A stretch of 64,000 nt of DNA from Nocardioides sp. REDSEA-S33_B3. Lineage in GTDB: Bacteria; Actinomycetota; Actinomycetes; Propionibacteriales; Nocardioidaceae. The DNA lies in assembly GCA_001627335.1 (NCBI GenBank), contig LUPK01000055.1:1-64000 (forward strand). Reading direction: 5' to 3'. The position numbers were made by a program, and so were the translations under genes. The notes under the pieces are model-generated. The model did no database searches. It was given only the letters and a program-made list of their open reading frames with translations, and had not been told where the DNA came from. Below, piece after piece: positions 1-9,169 of the stretch (its first letter is position 1; every line of letters starts with the position of its first letter).

Positions 1-1640
1 GTGTGGCTGGTCGTGCCGGGGGAGACGAGCGTGGAGCCGCCGCCGACGAGGCTGACGCGGTAGCCGGTGACGCTCGACCCGCCGTCGTCGGCGGGCGCGG
101 ACCAGGTCGCGGTCGCGGTGGTCGGGGCCGACGAGCTCGCGGACAGGCCGCTCACCTGGCCGGGCACGTCGGCCGTGGTGCCGCCCGAGCAGGTGACGTC
201 GAGGGTGTAGCGGCCGAGCGAGGCGTAGTCGTCGTACCCGGTGTCGACGCTGCCGGTGCCGACGCCGTCGACCCGGGCGAAGAGCGCGCGGCCGGCGCCC
301 TCGTCGATCGAGACCGCGGCGCCCATGCCGCCGGCGGTGCTGCCGTCGCCGAAGTCGGAGGCGGGGTCGTCGGTGTCGAGGACGGTGCCGGCGGAGTCCA
401 GCAGGTCCAGGCGGATGTCGAGGTTGGGGCTGACGGGTGCTGCCGAGGCGGTCACCGCGACCGGGCCCGTGCAGGTGCCCAGGGCGAAGACGTCCTTGTC
501 GGTGCGGGAGGTGATCAGCGCCCCGGCGCTCGGCACGCTCGTGGCGGCCGTCGCCACGGTGCTGCCTGCCTCGTCGGCGACCAGCGTGAGCCCGCCCTCG
601 AAGGTGTTGGGGTTGGTGTCGGTGATCATCGCCAGGTCGTCCTGGCCGCCGTTGGTGGCACCGGAGTAGGAGCCGTTGCTCCACTGGATGACCGGCTTGA
701 GACCCGAGCCCATGATGGGCGCCCAGTTGGCGTGGCCGGCGTAGTAGTCGTCGCTGCCCCTGCCGTGGTGGTCGAGGCCGAGGTTGTGGCCCACCTCGTG
801 GCTGACGGTCTCGGCGATGGAGGCGGCGTCGTCGAAGTACGCCGTGAAGGCCCAGGCGGGCTGCAGGGCGGCGTGCTCCTGGGGCTCGTCGAAGACGCCG
901 ATGTAGGCGATGCCGGTGCAGAACTGGCTGCCGCACAGGTCGGCATGCGCCTGCACGTCACCGGTGATCTGAGCGCGGGCTCCGTAGACCTGGTCGCTGG
1001 TCCCGCTCCGGGTGATGGCGGCCTGTCCCGGGTCCTCGGTGGTGACGTCGACGTCGAAGGGGGCGTAGTCCTCCGACACCCGCTGCCACACCTCCTGGAT
1101 GATCGCGTGCTCGGCGGCGTTGAAGCCGGGGTCGTCGTCGAGGGAGAAGCCGTCGACGGTGCCCGTGCTGGTGCTCCAGTAGGAGCCGAACGAGGCGGCG
1201 CCGTCGAAGTCGAGGAAGATCGTGCGCTGGCTCCCCGGGCGGCTGTGGAGCGAGAAGGTCTGGGACTCCGGGAAGGTGGCCCGGGCCGGGTTGCTGCTGG
1301 GGTCCGAGCGGTCGGCCAGCACGTCGCGGTAGGCGAGGCGTCCGGCCGGTGTGAGGACCAGGCTCGGCTCCTCGAGCAGCATCGAGCGCAGCTCGGCGGG
1401 GGAGCGTCCGTTGAGTTCGGCCACGGCGGCGAGGTCGTCACCCACGACCCGCAGCGCCTCACGGCCGGCGACGGTGCGCGGCAGCAGGTCCGGCGCCGCC
1501 GTACCGGGCCCGTCGGAGGCCGGGCCACCCGGCGCGGGCGCCGAGATCGAGGGTGCGCTGCTGACACCGAGCGCCAGGGCGGTGGTGAGCAGGACGGTGG
1601 ACAGGGCGCTCCGGGCGACCCTCGAGCCTGACGGCGACAT
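1..1640 (-). CDS. Secreted metzincin zinc metalloprotease (C-terminus cut by window edge)
   Basis: The ATG at 1640 is preceded by a GAAGGG ribosome site and opens a frame that runs off the window start (546 codons seen). Residues 1-30 form a signal peptide with an Ala/Leu-rich core. At about residue 280 lies [13 protein letters not shown], the HExxHxxGxxH zinc site of metzincins, with a likely Met-turn PIMGSG shortly after. The part before the edge (after about residue 490) looks like a fibronectin type III domain. It probably hydrolyses proteins outside the cell; the substrate cannot be told. Several long opposite-strand frames across this region are shadows. Confidence 0.85.
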   Translation of the reverse strand, partial: MSPSGSRVARSALSTVLLTTALALGVSSAPSISAPAPGGPASDGPGTAAPDLLPRTVAGREALRVVGDDLAAVAELNGRSPAELRSMLLEEPSLVLTPAGRLAYRDVLADRSDPSSNPARATFPESQTFSLHSRPGSQRTIFLDFDGAASFGSYWSTSTGTVDGFSLDDDPGFNAAEHAIIQEVWQRVSEDYAPFDVDVTTEDPGQAAITRSGTSDQVYGARAQITGDVQAHADLCGSQFCTGIAYIGVFDEPQEHAALQPAWAFTAYFDDAASIAETVSHEVGHNLGLDHHGRGSDDYYAGHANWAPIMGSGLKPVIQWSNGSYSGATNGGQDDLAMITDTNPNTFEGGLTLVADEAGSTVATAATSVPSAGALITSRTDKDVFALGTCTGPVAVTASAAPVSPNLDIRLDLLDSAGTVLDTDDPASDFGDGSTAGGMGAAVSIDEGAGRALFARVDGVGTGSVDTGYDDYASLGRYTLDVTCSGGTTADVPGQVSGLSASSSAPTTATATWSAPADDGGSSVTGYRVSLVGGGSTLVSPGTTSH

Positions 1641-1854
1641 CGGTGTTCCCTTCGAGCAGCCTGCGCGCCCGAGGGAGCAGGGGCGCGCGGTCCTCAGGGT
1701 ATCGACGGAGCCGGCGCACCGGGTCCGCTTCACGAGGTCTTCAGCTGGGGAACGGACCGCGGCCCCGGCGCCCGGGTGCCCGTCCCGCGACGTGATCGAC
1801 CCGACGCGGCCGGGGAGCGGGGTCCGGCTGGGGTCAGCCCGTAGTCTCGCTCGG

Positions 1855-2544
1855 GTGATTCGCTTCGAGAAGGTCACCAAGACCTATCCCGGCGCCGGGG
1901 CCCCGGCGCTGGACCAGGTGTCGGTCGACGTCGAGAAGGGCGAGTTCGTCTTCCTCGTCGGCGCCTCCGGCTCCGGCAAGTCCACGGCGCTGCGCCTGGT
2001 GCTGCGCGAGTACCGCGCCACCTCCGGCCGCGTCTACGTCGCCGGCAAGGAGATCAACCGCCTGGCCGGCTGGAAGGTCCCGCGGCTGCGTCGCCAGATC
2101 GGCACCGTCTTCCAGGACTTCCGCCTGCTGCAGTCCAAGACCGTCGCCGAGAACGTCGCCTTCGCCCTCCAGGTCACCGGCAAGTCCCCGCGCGAGGTCA
2201 AGCGCCTGGTGCCCGAGACCCTCGAGCTCGTGGGGCTGCAGGAGCGCGCCGACCGGCTGCCCGACGAGCTGTCCGGTGGCGAGCAGCAGCGCGTCGCGAT
2301 CGCCCGCGCGTACGTCGGACGGCCGATGATCCTCATCGCCGACGAGCCCACGGGCAACCTCGACCCCGCCACCTCGGTCGGGATCATGAAGCTGCTCGAC
2401 CGCATCAACAAGACCGGCACGACCGTCCTGATGGCCACCCACGACCACGGCATCGTCGACCAGATGCGCAAGCGCGTCATCGAGCTCGACCACGGCCGCG
2501 TGGTGCGTGACGAGGCCCGCGGCGTCTACGGCTTCTCCCACTGA
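1855..2544 (+). CDS. ftsE: Cell division ATP-binding protein FtsE
   Basis: A 229-residue ABC ATPase that pairs with FtsX and transmits ATP hydrolysis across the membrane to activate peptidoglycan hydrolases during division. Visible motifs are Walker [10 protein letters not shown] (residues 36-44), the LSGGEQQR signature (about 140), Walker B MILIADEP, and the switch His in ATHDHG. The GTG at 1855 is chosen because TAGTCT (1842-1847) lies 7 nt upstream, as in a leaderless transcript, and because the longer frame adds non-homologous sequence. It is the first gene of a unit with ftsX and the M23 hydrolase. Confidence 0.95.
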   Translation: MIRFEKVTKTYPGAGAPALDQVSVDVEKGEFVFLVGASGSGKSTALRLVLREYRATSGRVYVAGKEINRLAGWKVPRLRRQIGTVFQDFRLLQSKTVAENVAFALQVTGKSPREVKRLVPETLELVGLQERADRLPDELSGGEQQRVAIARAYVGRPMILIADEPTGNLDPATSVGIMKLLDRINKTGTTVLMATHDHGIVDQMRKRVIELDHGRVVRDEARGVYGFSH

Positions 2545-2608
2545 TCCGCTCGCCGAGCCGACACCCGCACCGGAACCACCCGCCCAGACCCAGGAGCTCC
2601 CGCCCTCC

Positions 2609-3520
2609 ATGCGCTACGTCCTCTCCAACCTCGGCCAGGGGCTGCGTCGCAACACCTCGATGCACCTCGCGGTGGTGCTGACGCTGTTCGTGTCGCTGAG
2701 CCTCGTCGGCTTCGGTGCGCTGCTGAACAGGCAGACCGACCACATCAACGACCAGCTCGGCAGCGAGCTCGAGATCACGGCGTACCTGTGCCGCAAGAAC
2801 GACAACAACCCCGACTGCCTGGGGGAGGTCACCGAGGCGCAGAAGAAGGCGATCGTGAAGGTCGTCGAGGACAGCCCGGAGGTCGCGGGCTACCGCTTCG
2901 AGTCCCAGGAGACGGCGTTCGAGAAGACCAAGGAGCTCTACGGCCCCGAGGAGGCCGACCGCTTCGAGGGGCCCAACGCGATCCTGCGCCCCGAGGACCT
3001 GCCGGAGTCGATCTGGATCACGCTGAAGGACCCCCGCGAGTTCGAGGGCATCACCAGTGCGGTCGTCGGCCTGGACGGTGTCGCGCGCCTGGTCGACCAG
3101 CGCGAGACCGTCGGGCAGATCACCGGCATCGTCGACTGGCTGCAGCGGGCGGCGCTCATCGTCGCCGGCGTGCTCGGGCTCGCGGCGCTGCTGCTGGTCG
3201 CCAACACGATCCGGCTGGCCGCCTTCGCACGCCGCAAGGAGATCGCGATCATGCGCCTGGTGGGCGCCTCGACGCTCTACATCGCGCTGCCGTTCCTCCT
3301 CGAGGCGCTGGTCACCGCGGTGGTCGGCGTGGCGCTGGCCGCCGGTGCGCTGGTGGCGTTCGAGCAGTTCGTCGTCATCGAGCGCTACTCCGGGTTCACC
3401 GTCTTCCCTCTGGTCGACTGGGCAGACCTGGCGTACGCCGTGGGCGTGGTCGGCATCGCCGGACCGGTCATCACGCTGGTGCCGACACTCCTGCTGACCC
3501 GCAAATACGTCAAAGTCTGA
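2609..3520 (+). CDS. ftsX: Cell division protein FtsX
   Basis: A 303-residue membrane partner of FtsE. One N-terminal transmembrane segment (about residues 20-40) is followed by an extracellular domain with a Cys pair (LCRKNDNNPDC) and three C-terminal membrane segments, the FtsX layout. The ATG at 2609 begins MRYVLSNLGQG, the usual family start, with AGGAG at 2592-2596. A GTG at 2507 in the same frame would add a Pro-rich 34-residue tail overlapping ftsE and is less likely. Confidence 0.93.
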   Translation: MRYVLSNLGQGLRRNTSMHLAVVLTLFVSLSLVGFGALLNRQTDHINDQLGSELEITAYLCRKNDNNPDCLGEVTEAQKKAIVKVVEDSPEVAGYRFESQETAFEKTKELYGPEEADRFEGPNAILRPEDLPESIWITLKDPREFEGITSAVVGLDGVARLVDQRETVGQITGIVDWLQRAALIVAGVLGLAALLLVANTIRLAAFARRKEIAIMRLVGASTLYIALPFLLEALVTAVVGVALAAGALVAFEQFVVIERYSGFTVFPLVDWADLAYAVGVVGIAGPVITLVPTLLLTRKYVKV

Positions 3521-3583
3521 CCCGAGCGCCGTAACGTCGAGGCGCATTCCCACCTCTTCCCCGAAGCTCGAAGGCAGACCACG

Positions 3584-4849
3584 GTGCGCTTCTTCCCCAG
3601 CGCCTCCCGTCAGCGCCTGGCAGCGGCCGCAGCGGCCGGTGCCCTGGCGCTGGGCGCCATGTCCGTTCCCTCCGCCCAGTTCAGCCTGGCCGCTGACGAC
3701 CTGAAGGACCAGCAGAAGAAGGTCCAGAAGAAGCTCGACGGTGCCGCCGCCGACCTGGAGCACTCCAGCGAGGCCGCCCGCAAGGCGCTGGCGAAGGCCG
3801 AGTCGGCGCGTGCCGACCTCGACCGCGCGAAGGGCCGGTTGAGCCGGGTCCGGGTGCGGCTCGACCACGCGCGCACCCGCGACGCTCGGATGGCCGAGAA
3901 GCTGGCGAAGGCCGAGGACCGGCTCGAGCAGGCGCGCGTCGATCTCGCCGAGGGTCAGGCCGCGCTCGCCGCGCAGCACCAGGTCGTGCGCGACCGGGTC
4001 GCCGACTCCTACATGCAGGGCAGCCCCGAGCTCGCCACCATCACCAGCTTCCTCAACAGCCGCTCCACAGAGGACCTCACCCGCCAGCAGGCGGCCACCG
4101 GCGCGATCATGAGCCGCGAGACCGGGATGTACGACGACCTCGAGGCCGCCGAGCTGCTGCTGCAGACCCGGGAGACCGAGGTGCAGACGGCCAAGCAGGA
4201 GGTCGCGTCCGACCGCCGCAAGGCCGCCCAGCACCTGGAGAAGATCCGCCGGCTGACCGCCCAGGCCGTCGCCGTACGTGACGAGGTGCGCGAGCTGGCC
4301 ACCACGCGCGCCGAGGTCCGGCGCAAGGCGTTCGCGGTGAAGATGAAGGACCAGAAGGCCCTCAACCGCCTCAAGCGGCAGGAGGCGCGGATCAAGCAGC
4401 GCATCCTCGCCGCCGCTCGGGCCTCCCGCGGCAGCTCGGTCAGCGCCCAGCCCTCGGGCTTCCTCCAGCGCCCCGTCGCGGGGCCGGTGACCTCGTCCTT
4501 CGGCTACCGCACGCACCCGATCTACAAGTACTGGGGCATGCACGACGGCACCGACTTCGGCGTCGCCTGCCGCGAGCCGCTCAGGGCGTCGGGCACCGGC
4601 ACCGTGATCGCGAAGTACTACTCCGAGGTCTACGGCAACCGCCTCTACCTCTCCCTGGGCCGGGTCAACGGCAAGTCGCTGACGGTGGTCTACAACCACG
4701 CCTACGGCTACCGGTACGACGTCGGCGACCGGGTCGCGCGCGGCGCGGTCGTCGGCACGGTCGGCTCGACCGGCTGGTCCACGGGCTGCCACCTGCACTT
4801 CACGGTCCTGGTCGCCGGCAAGGCCGTCGACCCGATGAACTGGCTCTGA
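3584..4849 (+). CDS. Secreted coiled-coil M23 peptidoglycan hydrolase (FtsEX partner)
   Basis: 421 residues: signal peptide (1-35), a long Lys/Glu/Ala-rich coiled coil (about 40-285), then a LytM/M23 endopeptidase domain. Zinc ligands are visible as HDGTDFG (about residue 320) and HLHF (about 403). The coiled coil plus LytM layout is that of the EnvC/RipC-type hydrolases activated by the FtsX extracellular loop. The gene directly follows ftsX (63-nt gap), which supports that role. The start is GTG at 3584. Confidence 0.9.
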   Translation: MRFFPSASRQRLAAAAAAGALALGAMSVPSAQFSLAADDLKDQQKKVQKKLDGAAADLEHSSEAARKALAKAESARADLDRAKGRLSRVRVRLDHARTRDARMAEKLAKAEDRLEQARVDLAEGQAALAAQHQVVRDRVADSYMQGSPELATITSFLNSRSTEDLTRQQAATGAIMSRETGMYDDLEAAELLLQTRETEVQTAKQEVASDRRKAAQHLEKIRRLTAQAVAVRDEVRELATTRAEVRRKAFAVKMKDQKALNRLKRQEARIKQRILAAARASRGSSVSAQPSGFLQRPVAGPVTSSFGYRTHPIYKYWGMHDGTDFGVACREPLRASGTGTVIAKYYSEVYGNRLYLSLGRVNGKSLTVVYNHAYGYRYDVGDRVARGAVVGTVGSTGWSTGCHLHFTVLVAGKAVDPMNWL

Positions 4850-4890
4850 CCCGCTCACGGGGGGTCTCGCGGCTCGTCGCTGGCGCTCCT

Positions 4891-4927
4891 CGCACCTCGA
4901 CCAGCGGGATGTGCTGGTCGAGGTGCG
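4891..4927. terminator. Perfect 15-bp inverted repeat after the M23 gene
   Basis: CGCACCTCGACCAGC at 4891-4905 is exactly complementary to 4913-4927 with a 7-nt loop. It sits between the M23 stop and smpB and probably ends the ftsEX transcript. The surrounding text (4861-4965) resembles the intergenic element at 48970-49070. Confidence 0.6.
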
Positions 4928-4999
4928 AGGGCGGCCACGCCCGAGCCTCGAGACCCCGCCCTCACCAACTCGGTTGAGCCTCCCTGCGAGAATGGCGGG

Positions 5000-5479
5000 A
5001 TGGCCAGGGAGCAGGGGCAGAAGATGATCGCGCAGAACAAGAAGGCGCGACACGACTACGCCATCGAGGACACCTACGAGGCCGGCCTGGTCCTGCAGGG
5101 CACCGAGGTGAAGTCGCTGCGGATGGGCCGCGCCAGCCTCGTCGACGGCTTCGTCGACCTCGACCGCGGTGAGGCGTGGCTGCACGGCGTGCACATCCCG
5201 GAGTACTCCCAGGGCACCTGGACCAACCACTCCGCGCGCCGCAAGCGCAAGCTGCTGCTGCACCGCGAGGAGATCGACAAGATCGAGCGCCGGGTCAACG
5301 AGAAGGGCCTGACGGTCGTCCCGCTCGCGCTCTACTTCAAGGACGGGCGCGCCAAGGTCGAGATCGCGCTGGCCCGGGGCAAGAAGTCGTGGGACAAGCG
5401 GCAGTCGATCGCCGAGCGCACCGCCAAGCGCGAGGTGGAGGTCGAGGTCGGGCGCCGGCTCAAGGGCATGCGTGACTGA
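5000..5479 (+). CDS. smpB: SsrA-binding protein SmpB
   Basis: A 159-residue protein that binds the tRNA-like domain of tmRNA and delivers it to stalled ribosomes. The N-terminal core with NKKARHDY, the GTEVKSLR segment and the basic C-terminal tail (KKSWDKRQS) are typical of the family at normal length. ATG at 5000; GAGAAT at 4988-4993 is a possible leaderless -10 box six bases upstream. The partner RNA gene ssrA lies 1 kb downstream. Confidence 0.97.
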   Translation: MAREQGQKMIAQNKKARHDYAIEDTYEAGLVLQGTEVKSLRMGRASLVDGFVDLDRGEAWLHGVHIPEYSQGTWTNHSARRKRKLLLHREEIDKIERRVNEKGLTVVPLALYFKDGRAKVEIALARGKKSWDKRQSIAERTAKREVEVEVGRRLKGMRD

Positions 5480-6425
5480 CACCGACCTCGGCCAGGAGCT
5501 CACCTGGGAGCAGGAGGTCGAGCGCACCACCGCCTTCTGGCAGCGGCTGGGCCTGCCCGGGCTGCTCGACGTGCACACCCATTTCCTGCCGCCGCCGGTG
5601 CAGGCGAAGGTCTGGGAGCAGTTCGACAACGCCGGCCCGAAGCTCGGGCGCGAGTGGCCGATCCGCTACCGCGGTAGCGTCGAGGAGCGGGTGGCCCAGC
5701 TGCGCGCGCTCGGGGTACGCCGGTTCTCGACCCTGCCCTACGCCCACCGGCCGGGCATCGCGCGCTACCTCAACGAGTGGGCGGCGGGCTTCAAGCGTGA
5801 CGTCCCCGAGTCGCTGTGGTCGGCGACGCTCTACCCGGAGGACGACGTGGCGGCGTACGTCGCCGAGGGGATCGCCGCCGGGGTGGAGATCTGGAAGGTG
5901 CACGTGCAGGTGGGGGAGTTCCACCTCGACGACCCGGCGCTGGACCCGGCGTGGGCGCTGCTCGCCGAGGCCGGCACGCCCGTGGTCGTGCACGCGGGGC
6001 ACGCGCCGGTCGGCAACGACTACACCGGCCACTCGTCCTCGGCGCGGGTGCTCGAGCGGCACCCGGGGCTGGCGATGGTGGTGGCGCACATGGGCGCGCC
6101 GGACTTCACCGAGTTCCTCGACCTGGCCGACCGCTTCGAGCGCGTGCGGCTGGACACCACGATGGTGTTCACCGACTTCGAGCTCGGCGACGCGCACGGC
6201 GGCCCACCGACGTACGCCGACGGCTTGCTCGACCGGCTGGATCGGCAGCGCGACCGGCTGCTGCTGGGCACCGACTTCCCGACCATCCCGTACCCCTACG
6301 TGCACCAGCTGGAGTCGCTGGAGCGGCTCGGGCTGGGCGACGACTGGCTGCGGACGGTGTGCTGGCACAACGCGGCCGCGCTGGTGGGGGCCGGGCCGGA
6401 ATACCCGCTGGACCCGGGCCGTTAG
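5472..6425 (+). CDS. Amidohydrolase family protein (amidohydrolase_2-like TIM barrel)
   Basis: 317 residues of metal-dependent hydrolase. HTHF near residue 36 gives two metal ligands, VVVHAGHAP (about 173) the barrel His, and LLGTDFP (about 270) the late Asp. The GTG start at 5472 overlaps smpB by 8 nt, so translation is probably coupled. The substrate is unknown; members act on aromatic acids or cyclic amides. Confidence 0.82.
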   Translation: MTDTDLGQELTWEQEVERTTAFWQRLGLPGLLDVHTHFLPPPVQAKVWEQFDNAGPKLGREWPIRYRGSVEERVAQLRALGVRRFSTLPYAHRPGIARYLNEWAAGFKRDVPESLWSATLYPEDDVAAYVAEGIAAGVEIWKVHVQVGEFHLDDPALDPAWALLAEAGTPVVVHAGHAPVGNDYTGHSSSARVLERHPGLAMVVAHMGAPDFTEFLDLADRFERVRLDTTMVFTDFELGDAHGGPPTYADGLLDRLDRQRDRLLLGTDFPTIPYPYVHQLESLERLGLGDDWLRTVCWHNAAALVGAGPEYPLDPGR

Positions 6426-6445
6426 GATGGGTGCACAACTCAAGA

Positions 6446-6816
6446 GGGGCTGATCGGTTTCGACTTGGGACGTTAGTCCGAAGAGAAGCGGGTCGAGGAG
6501 CCAGCGTCATCTCGTAAACGATCGCTGGAAACCAATAACTGCCAACGCTAAGCGCAGTTCCTTCGCTCTCGCCGCCTGAGCGGTGATCGAAGCGTCTCCC
6601 CGGGTATCCGTCTCCGGCCCGGTGCGAGGCGTCGACTAGGAGACTTGCTTGTCAGCTGCTGTCAGGGTGGCTGACCGGGACTCAAACCTGACTGAGCCCG
6701 TCGGGGAGGTGTTCGTGCCAGCCCCGGGGCCGAGAAAAGCGACATCACGAACTGCACCCGGAGAAGACTTCGTTCGACGCTCGAGGACCGGGGTTCGATT
6801 CCCCGCAGCTCCACCA
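6446..6816 (+). ncRNA. ssrA: tmRNA (transfer-messenger RNA)
   Basis: The 5' end GGGGCTG (6446-6452) pairs with CAGCTCC (6806-6812) to form the acceptor stem, followed by discriminator A6813 and an encoded CCA (6814-6816). The T arm GGTTCGATTCC is at the 3' end. The mRNA-like part encodes the tag ANAKRSSFALAA (6541-6576) followed by TGA, ending in the expected ALAA degron. The last 22 nt of the tRNA-like domain are the prophage attachment core. Confidence 0.97.
6793..6814 (+). other. attL core
   Basis: A 22-nt sequence beginning GTTCGATTCCCCGCAGCTCC, identical to 47458-47479. It covers the T loop and 3' acceptor strand of tmRNA. Bases differ immediately outside on both sides (G versus C before; C versus T after), which fixes the core limits. 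Confidence 0.95.
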
Positions 6817-6820
6817 CGGT

Positions 6821-6871
6821 AAACTGGCCCTGACCTGCACAAACAGTGCGAGTCGGGGCCAGTTTCGTTTT
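6821..6871 (+). terminator. Phage-borne terminator downstream of tmRNA
   Basis: AAACTGGCCCTGAC (6821-6834) pairs with GTCGGGGCCAGTTT (6852-6865), with one G-U pair, followed by CGTTTT. It lies to the phage side of the attL core, so the prophage supplies the terminator now used by ssrA. Confidence 0.75.
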
Positions 6872-6882
6872 CGCGTCAAACT

Positions 6883-6929
6883 CTCGTCAATGGTCGTGGG
6901 ACGCTTCCGGTCGTTTCCAATCGTCCGAG
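6883..6929 (+). repeat. Candidate integrase arm-type sites, left end
   Basis: CTCGTCAAT (6883-6891) and TCGTTTCCAATCGTCCGAG (6911-6929) recur near attR at 47429-47437 (identical) and 47380-47398 (17 of 19 identical). Matched short repeats on both sides of the core are the expected arm sites of a tyrosine integrase. Confidence 0.6.
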
Positions 6930-6959
6930 AGGGGCCGAATCCGGCTGTCAGGAGTGATC

Positions 6960-8150
6960 ATGGCGAGCATCCGAGAGCGGTCAGGTCCGCGTGGGACCAC
7001 CTACGCCGTGCTGTTCCAGCGGGGCGACCGACAGACCTCGAAGACGTTCGCCGACCGCAAGGCAGCCGAGCGGTTCCGCAAGCTCGTGGAGGCCGTCGGA
7101 GGGGATGGCGCGCTCGAGCTGACCCGCGCCGAGAAGACAGCGGCCCGCACGGTAGACGACCTGGCGCGCGAGTGGCTGGAGTGGAAGCGCCGGGACATGA
7201 CGGTCGAGGCCCACCGCGACTACGTCCGGCAGTACGAGAAGTGGATCGAGCCGACGTTCGGGCAGCGGGTCGCGGAGAACGTGACCGAGCGGGACGTGCA
7301 GCACTGGGTCGACAAGGTGCTCGCGCCGAAGTTGGGGGCCAAGACGGTCGGCGGCCGGCACGCGCTCCTACACGGGCTGTACCGATGGGCGTCAGCCAAG
7401 TCGCGCGGCTACGTCACGCACAACCCATGCAAGGAGACGGAGCTGCCGAAGAAGAAGAAGGCGGCGCTGCGTGGGCTGAGTGTCCCCGAGCTGCACGCCC
7501 TCCTGCGAGCCGCCGAAGCCACGGACAACCGCGACGCCGGAGATGTGGTGGCGCTGATGGCAGGAACCGGGTGGCGACTCGGGGAGGTGCTGGCACCACA
7601 GGTCGGCGACGTCGAGGTGACGCAGGCGGGGACGTTCCTGACCATGCGCCGGGTCTTCCGTCGCAGCGAGGGCGTGGTCGAGGGCGGCAAGACGGAGGCG
7701 GCGGCGCGGCGCATCCGGGTCCTCGAGCCAGCGGCGTCGAAGTTGGCGCAGCGCGTCATCGGCAAGGCGCCCACGGACCTGCTGTTCCCGAACCCGCACA
7801 CCAGCAAGGCGTGGAACCCGACCGCGTTCCGGCGCAACGCCTGGGAGCCGATCGTGAAGGCTGCGGGCCTGGCGGACCGCAAGCCGACGCCGTACTGGCT
7901 GCGGCACACGCACGTCGCCCTCTGTCACGCCGCGGGATTCGACCTCGTGGAGATCCAGCGGCGCATCGGACACGAGGACATCAGGACGACGATCAACGTC
8001 TACGGACGCATGATCGATGGCATGAGCGACGAGTCCGCGCGGAACCTCGAGGCGTTGCTGAACCCGTCGGCGTCACTGGACGTGGTGCAGGGCGAGGTCG
8101 TCACCCCACCCGCCGCCGCGCCGCTGCCCGCGCCTCCCGCAACCTCCTGA
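6960..8150 (+). CDS. int: Phage tyrosine integrase
   Basis: 396 residues. ATG at 6960 has GGAG at 6951-6954; the longer frame upstream would run through the arm sites. An N-terminal arm-binding domain (about 1-60) and a SAM-like core-binding domain (about 65-165) precede the catalytic domain. Catalytic Arg lies in GTGWRLGEV (about 205), Arg in YWLRHTH (about 314), His in IGHED (about 337) and the Tyr nucleophile in NVYG (about 347). The first His of the usual HxxR box is replaced by Tyr. Its position beside attL makes it the enzyme that recombines at ssrA. Confidence 0.95.
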   Translation: MASIRERSGPRGTTYAVLFQRGDRQTSKTFADRKAAERFRKLVEAVGGDGALELTRAEKTAARTVDDLAREWLEWKRRDMTVEAHRDYVRQYEKWIEPTFGQRVAENVTERDVQHWVDKVLAPKLGAKTVGGRHALLHGLYRWASAKSRGYVTHNPCKETELPKKKKAALRGLSVPELHALLRAAEATDNRDAGDVVALMAGTGWRLGEVLAPQVGDVEVTQAGTFLTMRRVFRRSEGVVEGGKTEAAARRIRVLEPAASKLAQRVIGKAPTDLLFPNPHTSKAWNPTAFRRNAWEPIVKAAGLADRKPTPYWLRHTHVALCHAAGFDLVEIQRRIGHEDIRTTINVYGRMIDGMSDESARNLEALLNPSASLDVVQGEVVTPPAAAPLPAPPATS

Positions 8151-8331
8151 GCCGCCCCACGATCTGCGGGTAGAAGGCCACCGCTTCGGGGTCGTCGAGG
8201 AGCCTGTCGACGCGCAGCCAGAACGTCGTGGCGTTCTCGCCGAGCTGCTCGAGTGCGTCGGTCTCGCGCTGGGCCGGGTAGCGGTAGGGCGTGCCGGCGA
8301 GGCGGAGGCGCATGTGGTCCTTGACGAGCAT
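8101..8331 (-). CDS. Small DUF3263-like protein
   Basis: 76 residues from the ATG at 8331 (an upstream ATG at 8373 would add 14). The pattern, a region where a tyrosine-rich helix leads to LDDPEAVAFYPQIVGRLRRL and an Arg-rich tail, resembles the actinobacterial DUF3263 family, small proteins of likely DNA-binding type. Its 3' end overlaps the 3' end of the integrase gene by 50 nt in convergent orientation. Neither start has a clear ribosome site. Confidence 0.6.
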   Translation of the reverse strand: MLVKDHMRLRLAGTPYRYPAQRETDALEQLGENATTFWLRVDRLLDDPEAVAFYPQIVGRLRRLREARAAARRRVG

Positions 8332-8461
8332 GGGTCGAGCCAAGCAGGGAGCGCCGACATTGTGACCGCCCACTGTCGGTGGACAGGAGTACCCTCAACA
8401 CATAGAGCCCCCCGCCACCGGCCAGGGTGACGAGGGGCGACGGCGGCTGAAAGGAGCCACC

Positions 8462-8839
8462 ATGAGCAAGACTACGACTGTGACCATCGCCTTCCTCCTG
8501 GCAAGGCTCGCGGAGGACGAGGCGGCAGCGCGTGAGGCGGGTGCCGACGCCATGACGGGCCACCGCTGGAAGCACGCGCCCGAGGACGTCTACGGAGAGT
8601 TGCAGCGGACGGTCCTCGCAAGTTCCGCCCGCATCCTCCGCGAGGTCGAGGCCAAGCGCCGGGTGGTGGAGGAGCACGCGCTCCACGTCGGGTATCAGTG
8701 GCCGGACAAGAATGCGGACTACTGCGCGGCCTGCGGAGTGCCTGACGAGTACCCCACGATCTGGCCCTGCCCAACCCTCCGAGCCCTCGCATCGGTGTAC
8801 GCCGACCACGAGGACTTCGACGCGGGGTGGGCGCTGTGA
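8462..8839 (+). CDS. DUF6221-like phage protein
   Basis: 125 residues after a strong AAAGGAG site. The N-terminal LARLAEDEAAAREA segment, ILREVEAKRRVVEEH, and a C-terminal Cys pair (CAAC) followed by CPTLRALASVYADH are the pattern of DUF6221, common in actinophages and their hosts. Function unknown. First gene of a short plus-strand operon, coupled to the next by a GTGA overlap. Confidence 0.75.
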   Translation: MSKTTTVTIAFLLARLAEDEAAAREAGADAMTGHRWKHAPEDVYGELQRTVLASSARILREVEAKRRVVEEHALHVGYQWPDKNADYCAACGVPDEYPTIWPCPTLRALASVYADHEDFDAGWAL

Positions 8840-8949
8840 GCGAGTCGACCGAGAAAGACCGGAAGTGGGAGGACCGTCCGACGTTCGCTCTGGACGCCGA
8901 CGTAACCGTCTACTGGCCCGACGTGCGGCCCTGCTGGGAGGACAAGTGA
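8836..8949 (+). CDS. Small hypothetical phage protein (37 aa)
   Basis: GTG at 8836 overlaps the stop of the previous gene (GTGA) and the stop overlaps the next start in the same way. Acidic, Trp-rich, no known domain. Supported mainly by the overlap pattern. Confidence 0.5.
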   Translation: MSESTEKDRKWEDRPTFALDADVTVYWPDVRPCWEDK

Positions 8950-9092
8950 CGACCGAGAAAGAAGCGCACCGCCGAGTGAGTAACGGCCCCGACTCGCTGG
9001 ATACATGCACCGGGTGCGGCTGGGAATCGTGGGACACCCTGCCCACCTTCGAGGAGCACTTGGTCCGCGTCATTCCGCCCGACCAGCCCTGA
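8946..9092 (+). CDS. Small CxxC protein (48 aa)
   Basis: Starts GTG at 8946 with a 4-nt overlap of the preceding gene. Contains CTGCGWESWDTLP, a single CxxC knuckle that may bind zinc. Last gene before a strong terminator. Function unknown. Confidence 0.55.
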   Translation: MTTEKEAHRRVSNGPDSLDTCTGCGWESWDTLPTFEEHLVRVIPPDQP

Positions 9093-9102
9093 CAACACAG
9101 AA

Positions 9103-9134
9103 CGCCCCCGCCCTGCCGTAGCAGAGCGGGGGCG
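9103..9134. terminator. Terminator hairpin between convergent operons
   Basis: CGCCCCCGC (9103-9111) pairs with GCGGGGGCG (9126-9134). It lies between the plus-strand small-gene operon and the end of the leftward late operon and could serve both. Confidence 0.75.
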
Positions 9135-9169
9135 TAAGCCTGTGGCCTGATGTGGGCCGGTCATAAGCC

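Noticed and set aside
3..1631. A 542-codon plus-strand frame
   Set aside because: Mirror of the metzincin gene; low-complexity Gly/Val/Ala/Arg and no motif.
2477..5629. A 1050-codon minus-strand frame opposite ftsX, the M23 gene and smpB
   Set aside because: It is antisense to four well-supported genes and its composition is that of a high-GC shadow frame.
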